Made by a program: the position numbers and the translations under genes
Part shown: positions 8,138 to 17,146 of the stretch, piece after piece
Layout: each line of letters begins with the position of its first letter
Position numbering within the stretch: position 1 is the first letter of the stretch
NCBI RefSeq assembly: GCF_002939785.1
Contig: NZ_MDEC01000014.1
Span: 1-32,829 of the forward strand
Length of the DNA stretch: 32,829 nucleotides
Reading direction: 5' to 3'
Origin: Xanthomonas codiaei
GTDB lineage: Bacteria > Pseudomonadota > Gammaproteobacteria > Xanthomonadales > Xanthomonadaceae
The notes under the pieces: model-generated
Database searches by the model: none
Told to the model about the DNA's origin: nothing
The model's input: only the letters and a program-made list of their open reading frames with translations

Positions 8138-10231
8138 TTAGCTGATCGTGCCGACGAGCTTCAGGCGCTTGTCTTCCGGCACTTCGCTGTAGGCCAGTAC
8201 CGACAGGCTCGGCACGCTGTGGCGGACCAGGCGGGCCAGGGCCGCGCGGACCTGGCCGGGGACCAGCACCACGGCCGGTTCGTTGCGGGCTTCCTGCTTG
8301 CCGACGCAATCGGCCAGGCTCTGGTGCAGGCGCTCGGCCAGGCCGGGCTCCAGCGCCACGCCGTTGCCGTGGGTGGATTCCTGCAACACGCGCTCCAGTT
8401 GCGGGGCCAGGGTGAACACCGGCAGCTCGGCTGACATGCCGGCAATTTCCTGCACGATGAAGCGGCCCAGCGAGGTGCGTACCGCGGCGGTTAGGGCGGC
8501 CGGGTCCTGGCTGTGCGGTGCATGCTCGACCAGCGCTTCGACGATCTTGCGCAGCTGGCGTACCGGAATGCGCTCGATCAGCAGGTTCTGCAGGACCCGC
8601 ACCACCACCGACAGCGGCAAGGCCTTGGGGGTGAGGTCTTCGACCATCTTCGGCGCGGTCTTGCCGAGGGTGGCCAGCAACTGCTGCACTTCCTCGTGGC
8701 CGAGCAGTTCCGGGGCGTGTTCGCGGATCAGGTGCGACAGGTGGGTGGCGACCACGGTGGCCGGGTCGACCACGGTGTAGCCCATCGATTCGGCATAGGC
8801 GCGCTGATGCGGCTGGATCCAGGTGGCATCCAGGCCGAACGCCGGGTCCTTGCCGGGGATGCCGTCCAGCTGGCCGAGCGCACCGCCCGGGTCCAGTGCC
8901 AGCTCGCGGTCGGGGTGGATCTCGGCGGTGGCCACCGGCACGCCGTGCACCAGCAGCCGGTAGGCGTTGGCCGACAGTTCCAGGTTGTCGCGGATATGCA
9001 CCGGTGGCACCAAAAAGCCGATGTCCTGGGTGAGCTTGCGGCGCACGCCCTTGATGCGCGCCATCAGTTCGCCGCCCTGGTGCTTGTCCACCAGCGGGAT
9101 CAGCCGGTAGCCCACTTCCAGGCCCAGCGGGTCGATCGGGCGCAGTTCGTCCCAGCTCAGTTCGGCGCTGGCCTGGGCGGTGGCGGCGGTGGCAGCGGCC
9201 TGCGGATCGGCGGCGGCATCGCCGGCGGCCGGCGCGGCCAGGCTGCGCTTGTACATTTTCCAGGCGATCACGCCCAGGATCAGGCCCAGCGTCAAAAACG
9301 CGACGTTGGGCATGCCCGGCACCAGGCCGACCAGGCCCAGGATGGAGGCGGCCACGGCCAGGGCGCGGTGCTGGCCGAACACCTGGCCGATCATCGCCCC
9401 GCGCATGTCCTGCGCACGCGAGGCGCGGGTCACCAGCAGGGCGACCGAGGACGACACCAGCAGTGCCGGCAGCTGCGCCACCAGGCCGTCGCCGATGGAC
9501 AGCAAGGTATAGGTGGAGGCCGCATCCACGAACGACATGCCGTGCTGCAGCATGCCCACGGCCATGCCGCCGACCAGGTTGATGAACAGGATCAGGATGG
9601 CGGCGATGGCGTCGCCGCGGATGAACTTGTTGGCACCGTCCATCGCGCCGTAGAAGTCGGCTTCTTCGCGCACTTCCTCGCGGCGGGCCTTGGCCTCCTC
9701 GCGCGTCAGCAAACCGGCGTTGAGGTCGGCGTCGATGGCCATCTGCTTGCCGGGCATGGCGTCCAGGATGAAGCGCGCGGTCACTTCCGACACGCGCCCG
9801 GCCCCCTTGGTGATGACCACGAAGTTGATGATGGTCAGGATCGCGAACACCACGATACCCACCGCGTAGTTGCCGCCGATCACGAACTGGCCGAAGGCCT
9901 CGATCACCTTGCCGGCCGCGGCGTGGCCGTCCTGGCCGTTGATCAGGATCACGCGGCTGGAGGCGACGTTCAGCGCCAGCCGCAGCATCGTGGTCATCAG
10001 CAGCACGATCGGGAAGATGGTGAATTCCAGCGGGCGCTGCACGTACACCACCGCCAGCAGCACCATCAGCGAGATGGCGATGTTGAAGGTGAACAACGCA
10101 TCCAGCACCGGCGCGGCCAGCGGCACCATCAGCATGGCCAGCATGGCCATCAGCGCCAGCGGGGCGCCCAGGCCGTTGCGCAGCAACTCCATGATGCGCC
10201 GTGCATTCATCGGGGCGGGCTGGGCGCTCAT
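8138..10231 (-). CDS. flhA: Flagellar export gate protein FlhA
   Basis: 697 residues, the normal FlhA length. FlhA is the large inner-membrane component of the flagellar type III export apparatus; it uses the proton motive force, and its cytoplasmic ring docks chaperone-substrate complexes. The N-terminal half is hydrophobic with about eight membrane segments, starting near residue 22. The FHIPEP family signature is seen at about 147-172 (RVSEVTARFILDAMPGKQMA). The C-terminal half from about 330 is the soluble ring domain. The ATG overlaps the flhB stop by four bases (ATGA). TAA stop is followed at once by the palindrome array. Confidence 0.97.
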   Translation of the reverse strand: MSAQPAPMNARRIMELLRNGLGAPLALMAMLAMLMVPLAAPVLDALFTFNIAISLMVLLAVVYVQRPLEFTIFPIVLLMTTMLRLALNVASSRVILINGQDGHAAAGKVIEAFGQFVIGGNYAVGIVVFAILTIINFVVITKGAGRVSEVTARFILDAMPGKQMAIDADLNAGLLTREEAKARREEVREEADFYGAMDGANKFIRGDAIAAILILFINLVGGMAVGMLQHGMSFVDAASTYTLLSIGDGLVAQLPALLVSSSVALLVTRASRAQDMRGAMIGQVFGQHRALAVAASILGLVGLVPGMPNVAFLTLGLILGVIAWKMYKRSLAAPAAGDAAADPQAAATAATAQASAELSWDELRPIDPLGLEVGYRLIPLVDKHQGGELMARIKGVRRKLTQDIGFLVPPVHIRDNLELSANAYRLLVHGVPVATAEIHPDRELALDPGGALGQLDGIPGKDPAFGLDATWIQPHQRAYAESMGYTVVDPATVVATHLSHLIREHAPELLGHEEVQQLLATLGKTAPKMVEDLTPKALPLSVVVRVLQNLLIERIPVRQLRKIVEALVEHAPHSQDPAALTAAVRTSLGRFIVQEIAGMSAELPVFTLAPQLERVLQESTHGNGVALEPGLAERLHQSLADCVGKQEARNEPAVVLVPGQVRAALARLVRHSVPSLSVLAYSEVPEDKRLKLVGTIS

Positions 10232-11358
10232 GCGCTGGCCCCCTTGCCGAACTCATCCACGTCCAGCGACGGCAATTCCGGCATCGGGCCGCCGTTCCAC
10301 CCGCGCAGCTGGTAGACGTAGGAGAGCACCTGGGCCACGACCGAATAGAGTCTCACGGGAATTTCCTTGCCGATTTGGGCTTCCCTATACAAGGCGCGTG
10401 CCAAAGGCGGGGCGGTGACGATGGCCACCCGGTGCTGCTCGCCGGTTTCGCGGATGCGGAAGGCCATTTCGTCCACGCCCTTGGCCACCACGATCGGTGC
10501 GCGCATCTTGCCGCCCTCGTACTTGAGCGCCACTGCGTAGTGGGTCGGGTTCATCAGCACCACGTCGGCCTTGGGCACCGCCTCCATCATCTGGCGCTGC
10601 GACATCTGCATCTGCATCTGGCGGATGCGGCCCTTCACCTCCGGGCTGCCCTCGCTTTCCTTCATCTCGCGCTTGATCTCCTCGCGCGTCATCTTCAGCT
10701 TCCGCATCCAGTTCCATTTCTGGTAGGGCGCGTCGATGGCGGCCAGCAGCACCAGCGCGCCTGCCGTGTAGAACAGCAGGCTCTTGGTGAAATCCAGGCC
10801 ATTGCCGACTGCCTGTTCCAGCGGCTGGTTCACCAGCGCGCGCAGGCCGTGCAGGCCCTTGGAGATGCACAGCCAGGCAGCCAGGCCGACGAACAGCAGG
10901 CGCAGCACCGACTTGACCAGCTCGGCCAGGCTATTGCTGCCCCACATGCGCTTGACCCCATTCATCGGGTTGAGCTTGTTGAGGTCGGGCATCAGCGCCT
11001 TGCCGGAGAAATGCATGCCGCTCATCAGCAGCGGCCCGGCCAGGCCGGCCAGCAGGCAGACGCCGATCAGCGGCAGCATCACCCACATCAGCTGCAGCAG
11101 CAGGTCGCCGAAGTGGCCGAACAGCGCCATCGGGTTCTCGCGCATCTTCGGGTCCGGGCTGAGCGCGGTCTTCATCCACACCGCCGCGCCATCGCCGATG
11201 CCGCCGGCCAGGGCCATCAGGCCGAACACGCCGGCGCCGAATACCGCGGCAGTGGACAACTCGCGCGATTGCGGGATGTTGCCTTGCTCACGGGCCTCGC
11301 GCAGGCGTTTTTCGGTGGGAAGCTCTGTGCGCTCGCCGCCGTCTTCGGACTCGGACAT
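10228..11358 (-). CDS. flhB: Flagellar export substrate-specificity switch protein FlhB
   Basis: 376 residues. FlhB switches the export apparatus from rod/hook to filament substrates after cleaving itself at NPTH. The motif is seen at residues 270-273 (LMNPTHYAVAL), close to its position in E. coli. Four hydrophobic segments lie between about 35 and 210, followed by the charged connector with KMTREEIKREMKESEGSPEVKG. The short tail after the cleaved domain is acidic. It heads a two-gene unit with flhA (4-base overlap). The sigma-54 site predicts a leader of about 22 bases, with no clear Shine-Dalgarno sequence in it. Confidence 0.97.
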   Translation of the reverse strand: MSESEDGGERTELPTEKRLREAREQGNIPQSRELSTAAVFGAGVFGLMALAGGIGDGAAVWMKTALSPDPKMRENPMALFGHFGDLLLQLMWVMLPLIGVCLLAGLAGPLLMSGMHFSGKALMPDLNKLNPMNGVKRMWGSNSLAELVKSVLRLLFVGLAAWLCISKGLHGLRALVNQPLEQAVGNGLDFTKSLLFYTAGALVLLAAIDAPYQKWNWMRKLKMTREEIKREMKESEGSPEVKGRIRQMQMQMSQRQMMEAVPKADVVLMNPTHYAVALKYEGGKMRAPIVVAKGVDEMAFRIRETGEQHRVAIVTAPPLARALYREAQIGKEIPVRLYSVVAQVLSYVYQLRGWNGGPMPELPSLDVDEFGKGASA

Positions 11359-11389
11359 GGAGATGCCGGTGGGGGATCAGCCTGGGCTG

Positions 11390-11406
11390 ATGCAAGCGGT
11401 GTTCCA
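11390..11406 (-). promoter_or_regulatory. Sigma-54 promoter of flhB-flhA
   Basis: Minus-strand TGGAACACCGCTTGCAT, GG-N10-GC spacing intact; the -24 block has A for C at its fourth base. The -12 C at 11392 predicts transcription from about 11380, 22 bases before the flhB ATG. Confidence 0.8.
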
Positions 11407-11410
11407 GAAG

Positions 11411-11440
11411 CGGGATTTGGGAGTCGGGATTTGGGATTCG
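11411..11440. repeat. GGGATT-type short tandem tract
   Basis: Imperfect repeats of GGGATTT and GGGAGTC just upstream (in transcription sense) of the flhB -24 element. A similar tract sits at the same place near the fliQ promoter. Confidence 0.6.
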
Positions 11441-11535
11441 TAGGAGCGGTTGGCTGCGGGCTGATCGGGACGCGGCTGACGGGCCGAATGGATGATGCCA
11501 CGTCGTGCTCGGGGCGTGGCGCCTTGGGGCCTGGC

Positions 11536-13623
11536 TCAGCTGGCCAGGCGTCCTGGGCCGTCGCGTTGGGCGACGACCAGGGCGATGAAGTGCTCGGCCG
11601 GCATCGGGCGGCCCAGCAGGTAGCCCTGCAGCTGGTCGCAGCCCAGGCGTTCGAGGGTGTTGCGCTGGGCGGGGGTCTCCACGCCTTCGGCCACCACCTG
11701 CAGGCGCATGGTGTGGGCCAGCGCCACCACCGCGGCCACGATGGCGATGTCTTCGGCGCCGTTGTCCATGGCCTGCACGAAGCTGCGGTCGATCTTGAGC
11801 TCGTGGGCGGGCAGCTTGCGCAGGTACAGCAGATTGGAATAGCCGGTGCCGAAGTCGTCGATGGCGATGCGCACACCCAGCGCATTGAGCTGCCCCAGCG
11901 TGCGCAGGCAGGTATCGGCATCGCGCATGGCCATGGTCTCGGTGATTTCCAGGGTGAGCTGTCCGGGGGCGATGGCGTGGCGGTCCAGCGTGGTCGCCAC
12001 TTCCTCCAGCAGGCTGGGCGAGGCGAGCTGGGTGGCCGACAGGTTCACCGCCACCCGCCAGTCGCCGTGGCCGGCCTCGCGCCAGGCGCGCATCTGCCGG
12101 CAGGCCTGTTGCAGCACCCAGCTGCCGAGCGGGCCGATCATGCCGCTGCGTTCGGCCAGCGGAATGAAGCTGTCCGGCGGCACCAGGCCGCGCTCGGGAT
12201 GCTGCCAGCGGATCAATGCCTCGGCACCGAGCGGGCGGCCGTCGTCGGCGCTGTACTTGGGTTGGTAGTGCAGCACGAACTGGCCCGATTCCAGCGCACG
12301 CGGCAGGTCCTGCAGCAGTTGCAGCCGCTCGCCGGTGGTGCCGGTCATCGAGCGCTCGAAGAAGCTGTAGCGGTTGCGGCCGGCCTGCTTGGCGTGGCCC
12401 ATTGCCGCGTCGGCATGGGTCATCAGCTGGTGCTCGCTGCCGGCGTCTTCCGGATACAGCGCGATCCCGATGCTGCTGCTCAGACGCAGTTCGTGGTCGC
12501 CGACCAGGAACGGCACCGCCAGCGAGCGCAGCAGATGCCCGGCGGTCGCGGCGGCGTCTTCCGGGTCGGCGATATCGACCACCAGCACGAACTCGTCCGC
12601 GCCCAGGCGCGCAAGGCTGCCGTGCGCGCTGCGGTGCGCGCTCAGACGCTCGGCCACCACCACCAGCAGGCGGTCGCCGAACTGGTGGCCATAGCCGTCG
12701 TTGACCACCTTGAAGCCGTCCAGGTTGATCAACATCACCGCAAAGCGCTGCCCATCGCGCTGCGCGCGTTCGATGTTCTGCAGCACATGCTCGTGCAGCA
12801 ACACGCGGTTGGGCAGGCGGGTGAGCGGGTCGTGCAGGGCGGCCAGGGCCAGGTCGGCGTTGGCCTGTGCCAGCGATTGCGCCAATACGTCGGTACGCTG
12901 CTGGTAGCGGCGCGACAGCACCGAGATCACCAGCGCCAGGATCAGCAGGCCCAGCGTCACCGCGATGACCAGCGCGGCCAGCCACGACAACGGCAGATGC
13001 GCTCCGGCGGCGGCACCGCAGATGCTGCCCGGCGCGAACTGCGCGGCGGCCATGCCGGTGTAATGCATGCCCACGATGGCCACGCCCATGATCAGGGCGG
13101 CGATCAGGCGCAGGCTGTAGCGACGGCCTTCGTGGCGCAGCCGGAACGCGATCCACAGCGCGGCGGCGGAGGCGCCGATGGCGATCGCGATCGACAGGCC
13201 GAACAGCAACGGGTCATAGGTGATGGCCGGCGCCATGCGCAGCGCGCCCATGCCCATGTAGTGCATCAGCGCGATGCCCAGCCCCATCAGCACGGCTCCC
13301 AGGCCCAGCCGCAACCAGGGCAGCTGGGGCTGCGAGGTCAGCCACAGCGCCAGTGCCGAAGCCAGCACGGCCGCCAGCATCGAGTACGCGGTCAGTGCCA
13401 CGTCGTAGCCCAGCGGAATGGGCAGGCGGAAGGCGAGCATGCCGACGAAGTGCATCGACCAGATGCCGATGCCCATGGCGATGGCACCGCCCACCAGCCA
13501 GGCAGCGGCGATCCCGCCGCGACTGGCGCAGGTGCGTGCGGCCATGTGCAATGCCGTGTAGGAGGCCATCACCGCCACCAGCAGCGACAACAGCACCATG
13601 CCAAGGTTGTAGGTTGCGACCAC
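11536..13623 (-). CDS. MHYT-GGDEF-EAL membrane protein, probable c-di-GMP phosphodiesterase
   Basis: 695 residues from a GTG. The N-terminal 240 residues form a seven-helix MHYT sensor with three Met-His motifs: MHFVGM (57-62), MHYMGM (120-125) and MHYTGM (186-191), proposed in this family to bind metal or gases. The GGDEF domain (about 260-425) has GADEF at 341-345 in place of GGDEF and no RxxD I-site, so cyclase activity is doubtful. The EAL domain (about 435-690) keeps E468-A469-L470, N527, E559, D589-D590, K610 and E646, all expected for c-di-GMP hydrolysis. It is therefore likely a phosphodiesterase, perhaps with the GADEF domain as a GTP-sensing regulator. Lies 92 bases after a propeller cyclase gene, with its own FliA-like promoter. 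MucR of Pseudomonas has the same architecture. Confidence 0.9.
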   Translation of the reverse strand: MVATYNLGMVLLSLLVAVMASYTALHMAARTCASRGGIAAAWLVGGAIAMGIGIWSMHFVGMLAFRLPIPLGYDVALTAYSMLAAVLASALALWLTSQPQLPWLRLGLGAVLMGLGIALMHYMGMGALRMAPAITYDPLLFGLSIAIAIGASAAALWIAFRLRHEGRRYSLRLIAALIMGVAIVGMHYTGMAAAQFAPGSICGAAAGAHLPLSWLAALVIAVTLGLLILALVISVLSRRYQQRTDVLAQSLAQANADLALAALHDPLTRLPNRVLLHEHVLQNIERAQRDGQRFAVMLINLDGFKVVNDGYGHQFGDRLLVVVAERLSAHRSAHGSLARLGADEFVLVVDIADPEDAAATAGHLLRSLAVPFLVGDHELRLSSSIGIALYPEDAGSEHQLMTHADAAMGHAKQAGRNRYSFFERSMTGTTGERLQLLQDLPRALESGQFVLHYQPKYSADDGRPLGAEALIRWQHPERGLVPPDSFIPLAERSGMIGPLGSWVLQQACRQMRAWREAGHGDWRVAVNLSATQLASPSLLEEVATTLDRHAIAPGQLTLEITETMAMRDADTCLRTLGQLNALGVRIAIDDFGTGYSNLLYLRKLPAHELKIDRSFVQAMDNGAEDIAIVAAVVALAHTMRLQVVAEGVETPAQRNTLERLGCDQLQGYLLGRPMPAEHFIALVVAQRDGPGRLAS

Positions 13624-13664
13624 CCATCCAGTTCCAGCGCCGACAGATGCGCTTGCTCAAGGAG

Positions 13665-13691
13665 CTAGCGACCCGCTGCGTGTGTTCTTGA
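13665..13691 (-). promoter_or_regulatory. Candidate FliA (sigma-28) promoter of MHYT-GGDEF-EAL gene
   Basis: Minus-strand TCAAGAAC, 11 bases, GTCGCTAG. The E. coli consensus is TAAAGTTT-N11-GCCGATAA, and TCAAG-type -35 elements are known in Pseudomonas. Spacing is exact; the -10 half matches 5 of 8. It falls in the short gap, about 40 bases before the GTG. Confidence 0.45.
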
Positions 13692-13715
13692 GGTCGTCTA
13701 CCGCAACGCTGTGGA

Positions 13716-16637
13716 TCAGGCCACGGAAACTTCAGGTTCTTCCGGTTCGATACGGTTGCGGCCGTGGCGCTTGGCCCGGTACAGCGCCTCGTCCGCGCGA
13801 GCCAGCAGGGTGGCGGCGGTGTCGCCGACGCGGAACCACGACACCCCGATCGAGCAGGTCACCTGCAGCGGACGCGCGGCGCCCACGTCGTAGGGCGGCA
13901 GGCTGATCGCTTCGTGGATCGCGCGCAGCCGGTGCTGGCTCTGCCGATGCATGCCGGGCAGCAGTAACAGCAGTTCTTCGCCGCCGTAGCGGCCCACCTT
14001 GTCCGAATCGCGCAGGCAGGCGGTGAGCCGCGCGCCGACCTTGGCCAACACCGCGTCGCCGACCAGATGGCCGTGCTCGTCGTTGACCTGCTTGAAGTGG
14101 TCCAGGTCGATCAGCACCACCGCCAATGGATGCTCGGCATGCGCGCAGGCCTGCAGTTCCTCGGTCATCGCCTCGAGCACGCCGGAGCGGTTGAGCAGGC
14201 CGGTCAGCGCGTCGTGGCTGGCCTTCAGGGCCAACGCCGCGCGTGCGCTTTCCAGGTCGCGTTTTTCCCGCTCCAGCTGATAGGTGCGTTCGGCCACCAG
14301 CTCGGCCAGCATGCGTTCGCGGGCCACCAGGTGGCGGTGGCGCCAGCTCCACAGCCCGATCAGCAGGCCGCCGCCGATCAGCAGGTACAGCGCGATCGCC
14401 GGCGGACTGCGCCACCACAGCGGCGCCACCGCGAAGGCCAGGTCCACCACCGGCGAGGCGGTGCGCCGGTAGCGGTCCAGCACCTGCACCTGCAGGCGGA
14501 AGTGCCCGGCCGGCAGCGGCGGCTGGTCGATCGACAGGTCATCGCTCTGGATCCATTCCTCGTGCAGGCCGAGCAGGCGATAGCGCACGGTCAGCCTGCT
14601 CGGGTCGTCGTAGACCTCCATCGTCGACAGTTCGATATGCAATGGCTTGTCGCTCCAGCCCAGCAGTTGCCCGCTGCGGATCGGCTCACCGCCGCGGCTG
14701 ACGCTGTCGATGCGTACGCTGGGCTGGCGCTGGTCGAACAGCCGGGCCGGGTCGTGCAGATGACTGACCCCGCGCGCGGTGCCGATCCACACCGAGCCGT
14801 CCGGATCTTCGGCGAAGGCCGCTTCGGAGACATCGTCCCACAGCAGGCCCTGCGACTGCGACAGATGCGCCCAGTGCTCGCCGTTGTAGACCTCCACGCC
14901 GCGGGCATGGCCGACCCAGACCCGGCCGACGCTGTCGCCGCGCAGCAGATACACCCCGACATCGCGCAGCGCTTCGTCGCTGATCGCCTGCAGGTCCAGG
15001 CCATCGGCGAGCAACATGCCGTGCCAGACGCCGGGCCGATAGAACGCCAGCCATACTTCGCCGCTGTCGCTGATATGGAATTTGCTGATCCAGGGGTCGG
15101 CATCGCCGCCGTTGACCTTCACCCGCAGCTTGGACCAGCGCTGGCCCTGCAACCGGAACAGGCCATTGGCACTGGAGATCCAGAGCGTGCCGTCAGCGGT
15201 CTGCTGGATGTCGGTGTAGGCGATGGTGGGCATATCGGCCACCGCCTGCGGCACGCCGCCCTCCAGCGGCTGCTCGATCACGAACAGGCCGCCAGCGGTC
15301 AGGATCCACAGCCGGCCCTCACGATCGCTGTGCAGGCGCCGGGCGGTGCGGGGCAGCCTGGCGACCGCGGTGCTACGGCCATCGGGCCAGTTGCGGCGCA
15401 GGAACCCGGCCGAATTGATCGTCCACAGGCTGCCGTCGGCGCTGCGCGCCATGCCCACGATCTGGATGCCCGACTCCGGCAGGGCCGGCACGAAGCGTCC
15501 GCCCGGGGTGTCCTTGCGCCCGGCGCCGTGTTCGTTGCCCACCACCAGCGCACCGTGCGCATCGCGTGCGATCGACCAGGTCGGCGCGGCCGGCATGCCT
15601 TGCGAAGCGTCCCAGTTCTCGATCCATTCGTAGCCGGCCCAGCGCACCAGGCCTTCGCCGTCCACGGTCATCCAGACATCGCCATCGCGGTCCACCACGA
15701 TCGCATCGCTGCTGCCCGGCGGCAGCCCGTTGCCTGCGCCGAAGCTGCGCCAGTGACCGTTTTCCCAGCGCGCCAGGCCATCGTTGCGACGGACCAGGAC
15801 GCGTCCCTCGCGGTCCATCACCAGCGGCGCCTGTTGCCCGACGGTGGTGCCGTCCAGCAGCGGCAGCGGTCGCACGCTGAAGCGGCTGGCACCGGCCGCG
15901 CGATACAGCAGGGTGCCGGCGCCACGCACCCACAGCGCACCGTCGCGATCGCGCAGCACGCTGTACCAGCGATCGTCGGGGACGCCTTGCTCGGGGCCGT
16001 AGACCTGCACCTTGCGCTGCGCATCGATGGCGCACAGCTTGTGCGCGCAGCCTGCCCACAGCGTGTCGCCGTCCACCGACAGGCTGATCACCTTGGACAA
16101 CTCGGGCACCTTGACCCGGGTTGCGGTGTCCAGCAGCGGCTCGCTGTGCCAACGGCCGTTGGCGCGTTCGCTCAGGCGTTCCAGGGTGCCGCCGTTGGCC
16201 AGCACCGTGCCCCAGGACAGGCTGGCCAGCAGCATGCCGTCCTGCAGGTGTTCGGCCTCATCGCGCGCCAGTTTGCGAAAGCCGCGCTCGTCGCCCACGA
16301 ACAAGGCCTGGAATCCAGCCACCCACAGCCGCCCGTCGGGCGCTTCGCTCATCGCGGTGATCGGTTCGTTGCGCAGGCCGTCCAGCACAACCTGCTGGAA
16401 CAGACGGCCGTTATAGCGATACAGCCCGCTTTCGGTGCACACCCACAACAAGGTGTTGCGGGATTGCAGCAGGCAGGTGCCCGCCAGGCCGAGCAGGCCC
16501 TGGTCGTGCGCATAGCGGCGGATGCTGGCGCTTTGCGCGCTGGCCAGTTCCGACAACGACAGCAACGCCACCAGCAGCACCGCAGCAAACGATGCACTCC
16601 GGCCCGGCGACCTCCGTTGGCGCTGCAAAAACCCCAC
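13716..16637 (-). CDS. Periplasmic beta-propeller diguanylate cyclase (Reg_prop-Y_Y_Y-TM-GGDEF)
   Basis: 973 residues. A signal peptide (about 1-35, ending ASA before QS) is followed by repeated propeller blades with GRLWVAG, GDTLWAG, GALWVRG, GDVWMTV and GTLWISS-type motifs, then an Ig-like Y_Y_Y domain (about 640-735), one membrane helix (about 747-766), a short coiled coil and a cytoplasmic GGDEF domain. GGEEL is at 885-889, with an RxxD inhibitory site at 876-879 (RDSD), and IDLDHF and NDEHGH are intact, so cyclase activity is expected. This architecture resembles hybrid two-component propeller sensors, but the output is a cyclase in place of a kinase. It is a paralogue of the next gene upstream. 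The ligand is unknown. Confidence 0.9.
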   Translation of the reverse strand: MGFLQRQRRSPGRSASFAAVLLVALLSLSELASAQSASIRRYAHDQGLLGLAGTCLLQSRNTLLWVCTESGLYRYNGRLFQQVVLDGLRNEPITAMSEAPDGRLWVAGFQALFVGDERGFRKLARDEAEHLQDGMLLASLSWGTVLANGGTLERLSERANGRWHSEPLLDTATRVKVPELSKVISLSVDGDTLWAGCAHKLCAIDAQRKVQVYGPEQGVPDDRWYSVLRDRDGALWVRGAGTLLYRAAGASRFSVRPLPLLDGTTVGQQAPLVMDREGRVLVRRNDGLARWENGHWRSFGAGNGLPPGSSDAIVVDRDGDVWMTVDGEGLVRWAGYEWIENWDASQGMPAAPTWSIARDAHGALVVGNEHGAGRKDTPGGRFVPALPESGIQIVGMARSADGSLWTINSAGFLRRNWPDGRSTAVARLPRTARRLHSDREGRLWILTAGGLFVIEQPLEGGVPQAVADMPTIAYTDIQQTADGTLWISSANGLFRLQGQRWSKLRVKVNGGDADPWISKFHISDSGEVWLAFYRPGVWHGMLLADGLDLQAISDEALRDVGVYLLRGDSVGRVWVGHARGVEVYNGEHWAHLSQSQGLLWDDVSEAAFAEDPDGSVWIGTARGVSHLHDPARLFDQRQPSVRIDSVSRGGEPIRSGQLLGWSDKPLHIELSTMEVYDDPSRLTVRYRLLGLHEEWIQSDDLSIDQPPLPAGHFRLQVQVLDRYRRTASPVVDLAFAVAPLWWRSPPAIALYLLIGGGLLIGLWSWRHRHLVARERMLAELVAERTYQLEREKRDLESARAALALKASHDALTGLLNRSGVLEAMTEELQACAHAEHPLAVVLIDLDHFKQVNDEHGHLVGDAVLAKVGARLTACLRDSDKVGRYGGEELLLLLPGMHRQSQHRLRAIHEAISLPPYDVGAARPLQVTCSIGVSWFRVGDTAATLLARADEALYRAKRHGRNRIEPEEPEVSVA

Positions 16638-17146
16638 GAGCGTTGCTGTCTCCCACGCATCGGTGTGTGCGGTCCGCGCCCCTCGCGCGGTGTCTCACGC
16701 TTGCCATGGGCGGCCCCATCGCAGGCCGCGATATAGCGACTAGCGGCTGTTCACGCGGTTTACTTTAATTGCATGCGGCAATCAATTGACGCGATGAATC
16801 GGCGAGCGCAACCGCTGCGCAGATCCTGCCTAGACTGGCTGCGACCACGATCAAGCCAGGTGCTCGATGCCGGCCGCAGCGGGTGCATGCCGTGCGCACG
16901 CAGGCGGTGGCGACCAGCCGCCGCCGGCAGGCGTGACCGCCCGCATCCGGTGTACGAAGGCGGCGAACCGGCCCGCGCAGGCTGGCAACGCGGTCGACCC
17001 GCTGCGGGCGTCGCGCCACGCCACAGGTGGCAGATCAGCGCGATACGCGCCGCATCGGGTCTGTCTGTGCGCACTGCACGGCCAGCGGAGTCATCGCATA
17101 GGGCGGAGATGGCCAGGTGCAGCTGGAGGTTCTGCGACCCAGGCGC
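16638..17146. other. Gap between the two propeller cyclases
   Basis: 509 bases. The first 130 bases next to the downstream gene hold a FliA-like promoter candidate and a local AT-rich patch (16760-16800). The remainder is GC-rich; its open frames of 60-150 codons show no domain, signal peptide or good ribosome-binding site, and I do not call a gene. I see no clear terminator for the upstream cyclase. Confidence 0.6.
16736..16764 (-). promoter_or_regulatory. Candidate FliA promoter of downstream propeller cyclase
   Basis: Minus-strand TAAAGTAA, 12 bases, GCCGCTAG. Each half matches 6 of 8 consensus bases, but the spacer is one base longer than the usual 11. It lies roughly 100 bases before the ATG at 16637. 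Weaker than the site at 20165-20191. Confidence 0.4.

Noticed and set aside
8513..10315. 600-codon plus-strand open frame antisense to flhA
   Set aside because: Shadow of flhA; low-complexity His/Gln/Asp sequence.
10201..13668. 1155-codon plus-strand open frame antisense to flhB and the MHYT gene
   Set aside because: His/Gln/Ala/Gly-rich translation typical of the complement of GC-rich genes; no domain, and the minus strand carries recognised proteins throughout.
14067..16736. 889-codon plus-strand open frame antisense to a propeller cyclase
   Set aside because: Same composition artefact; the opposite strand has an intact signal peptide, propeller and GGEEL.
16760..17074. Small gene between the two cyclases
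   Set aside because: Competing open frames in several registers, no ribosome-binding site, no domain, and overlap with a promoter candidate.
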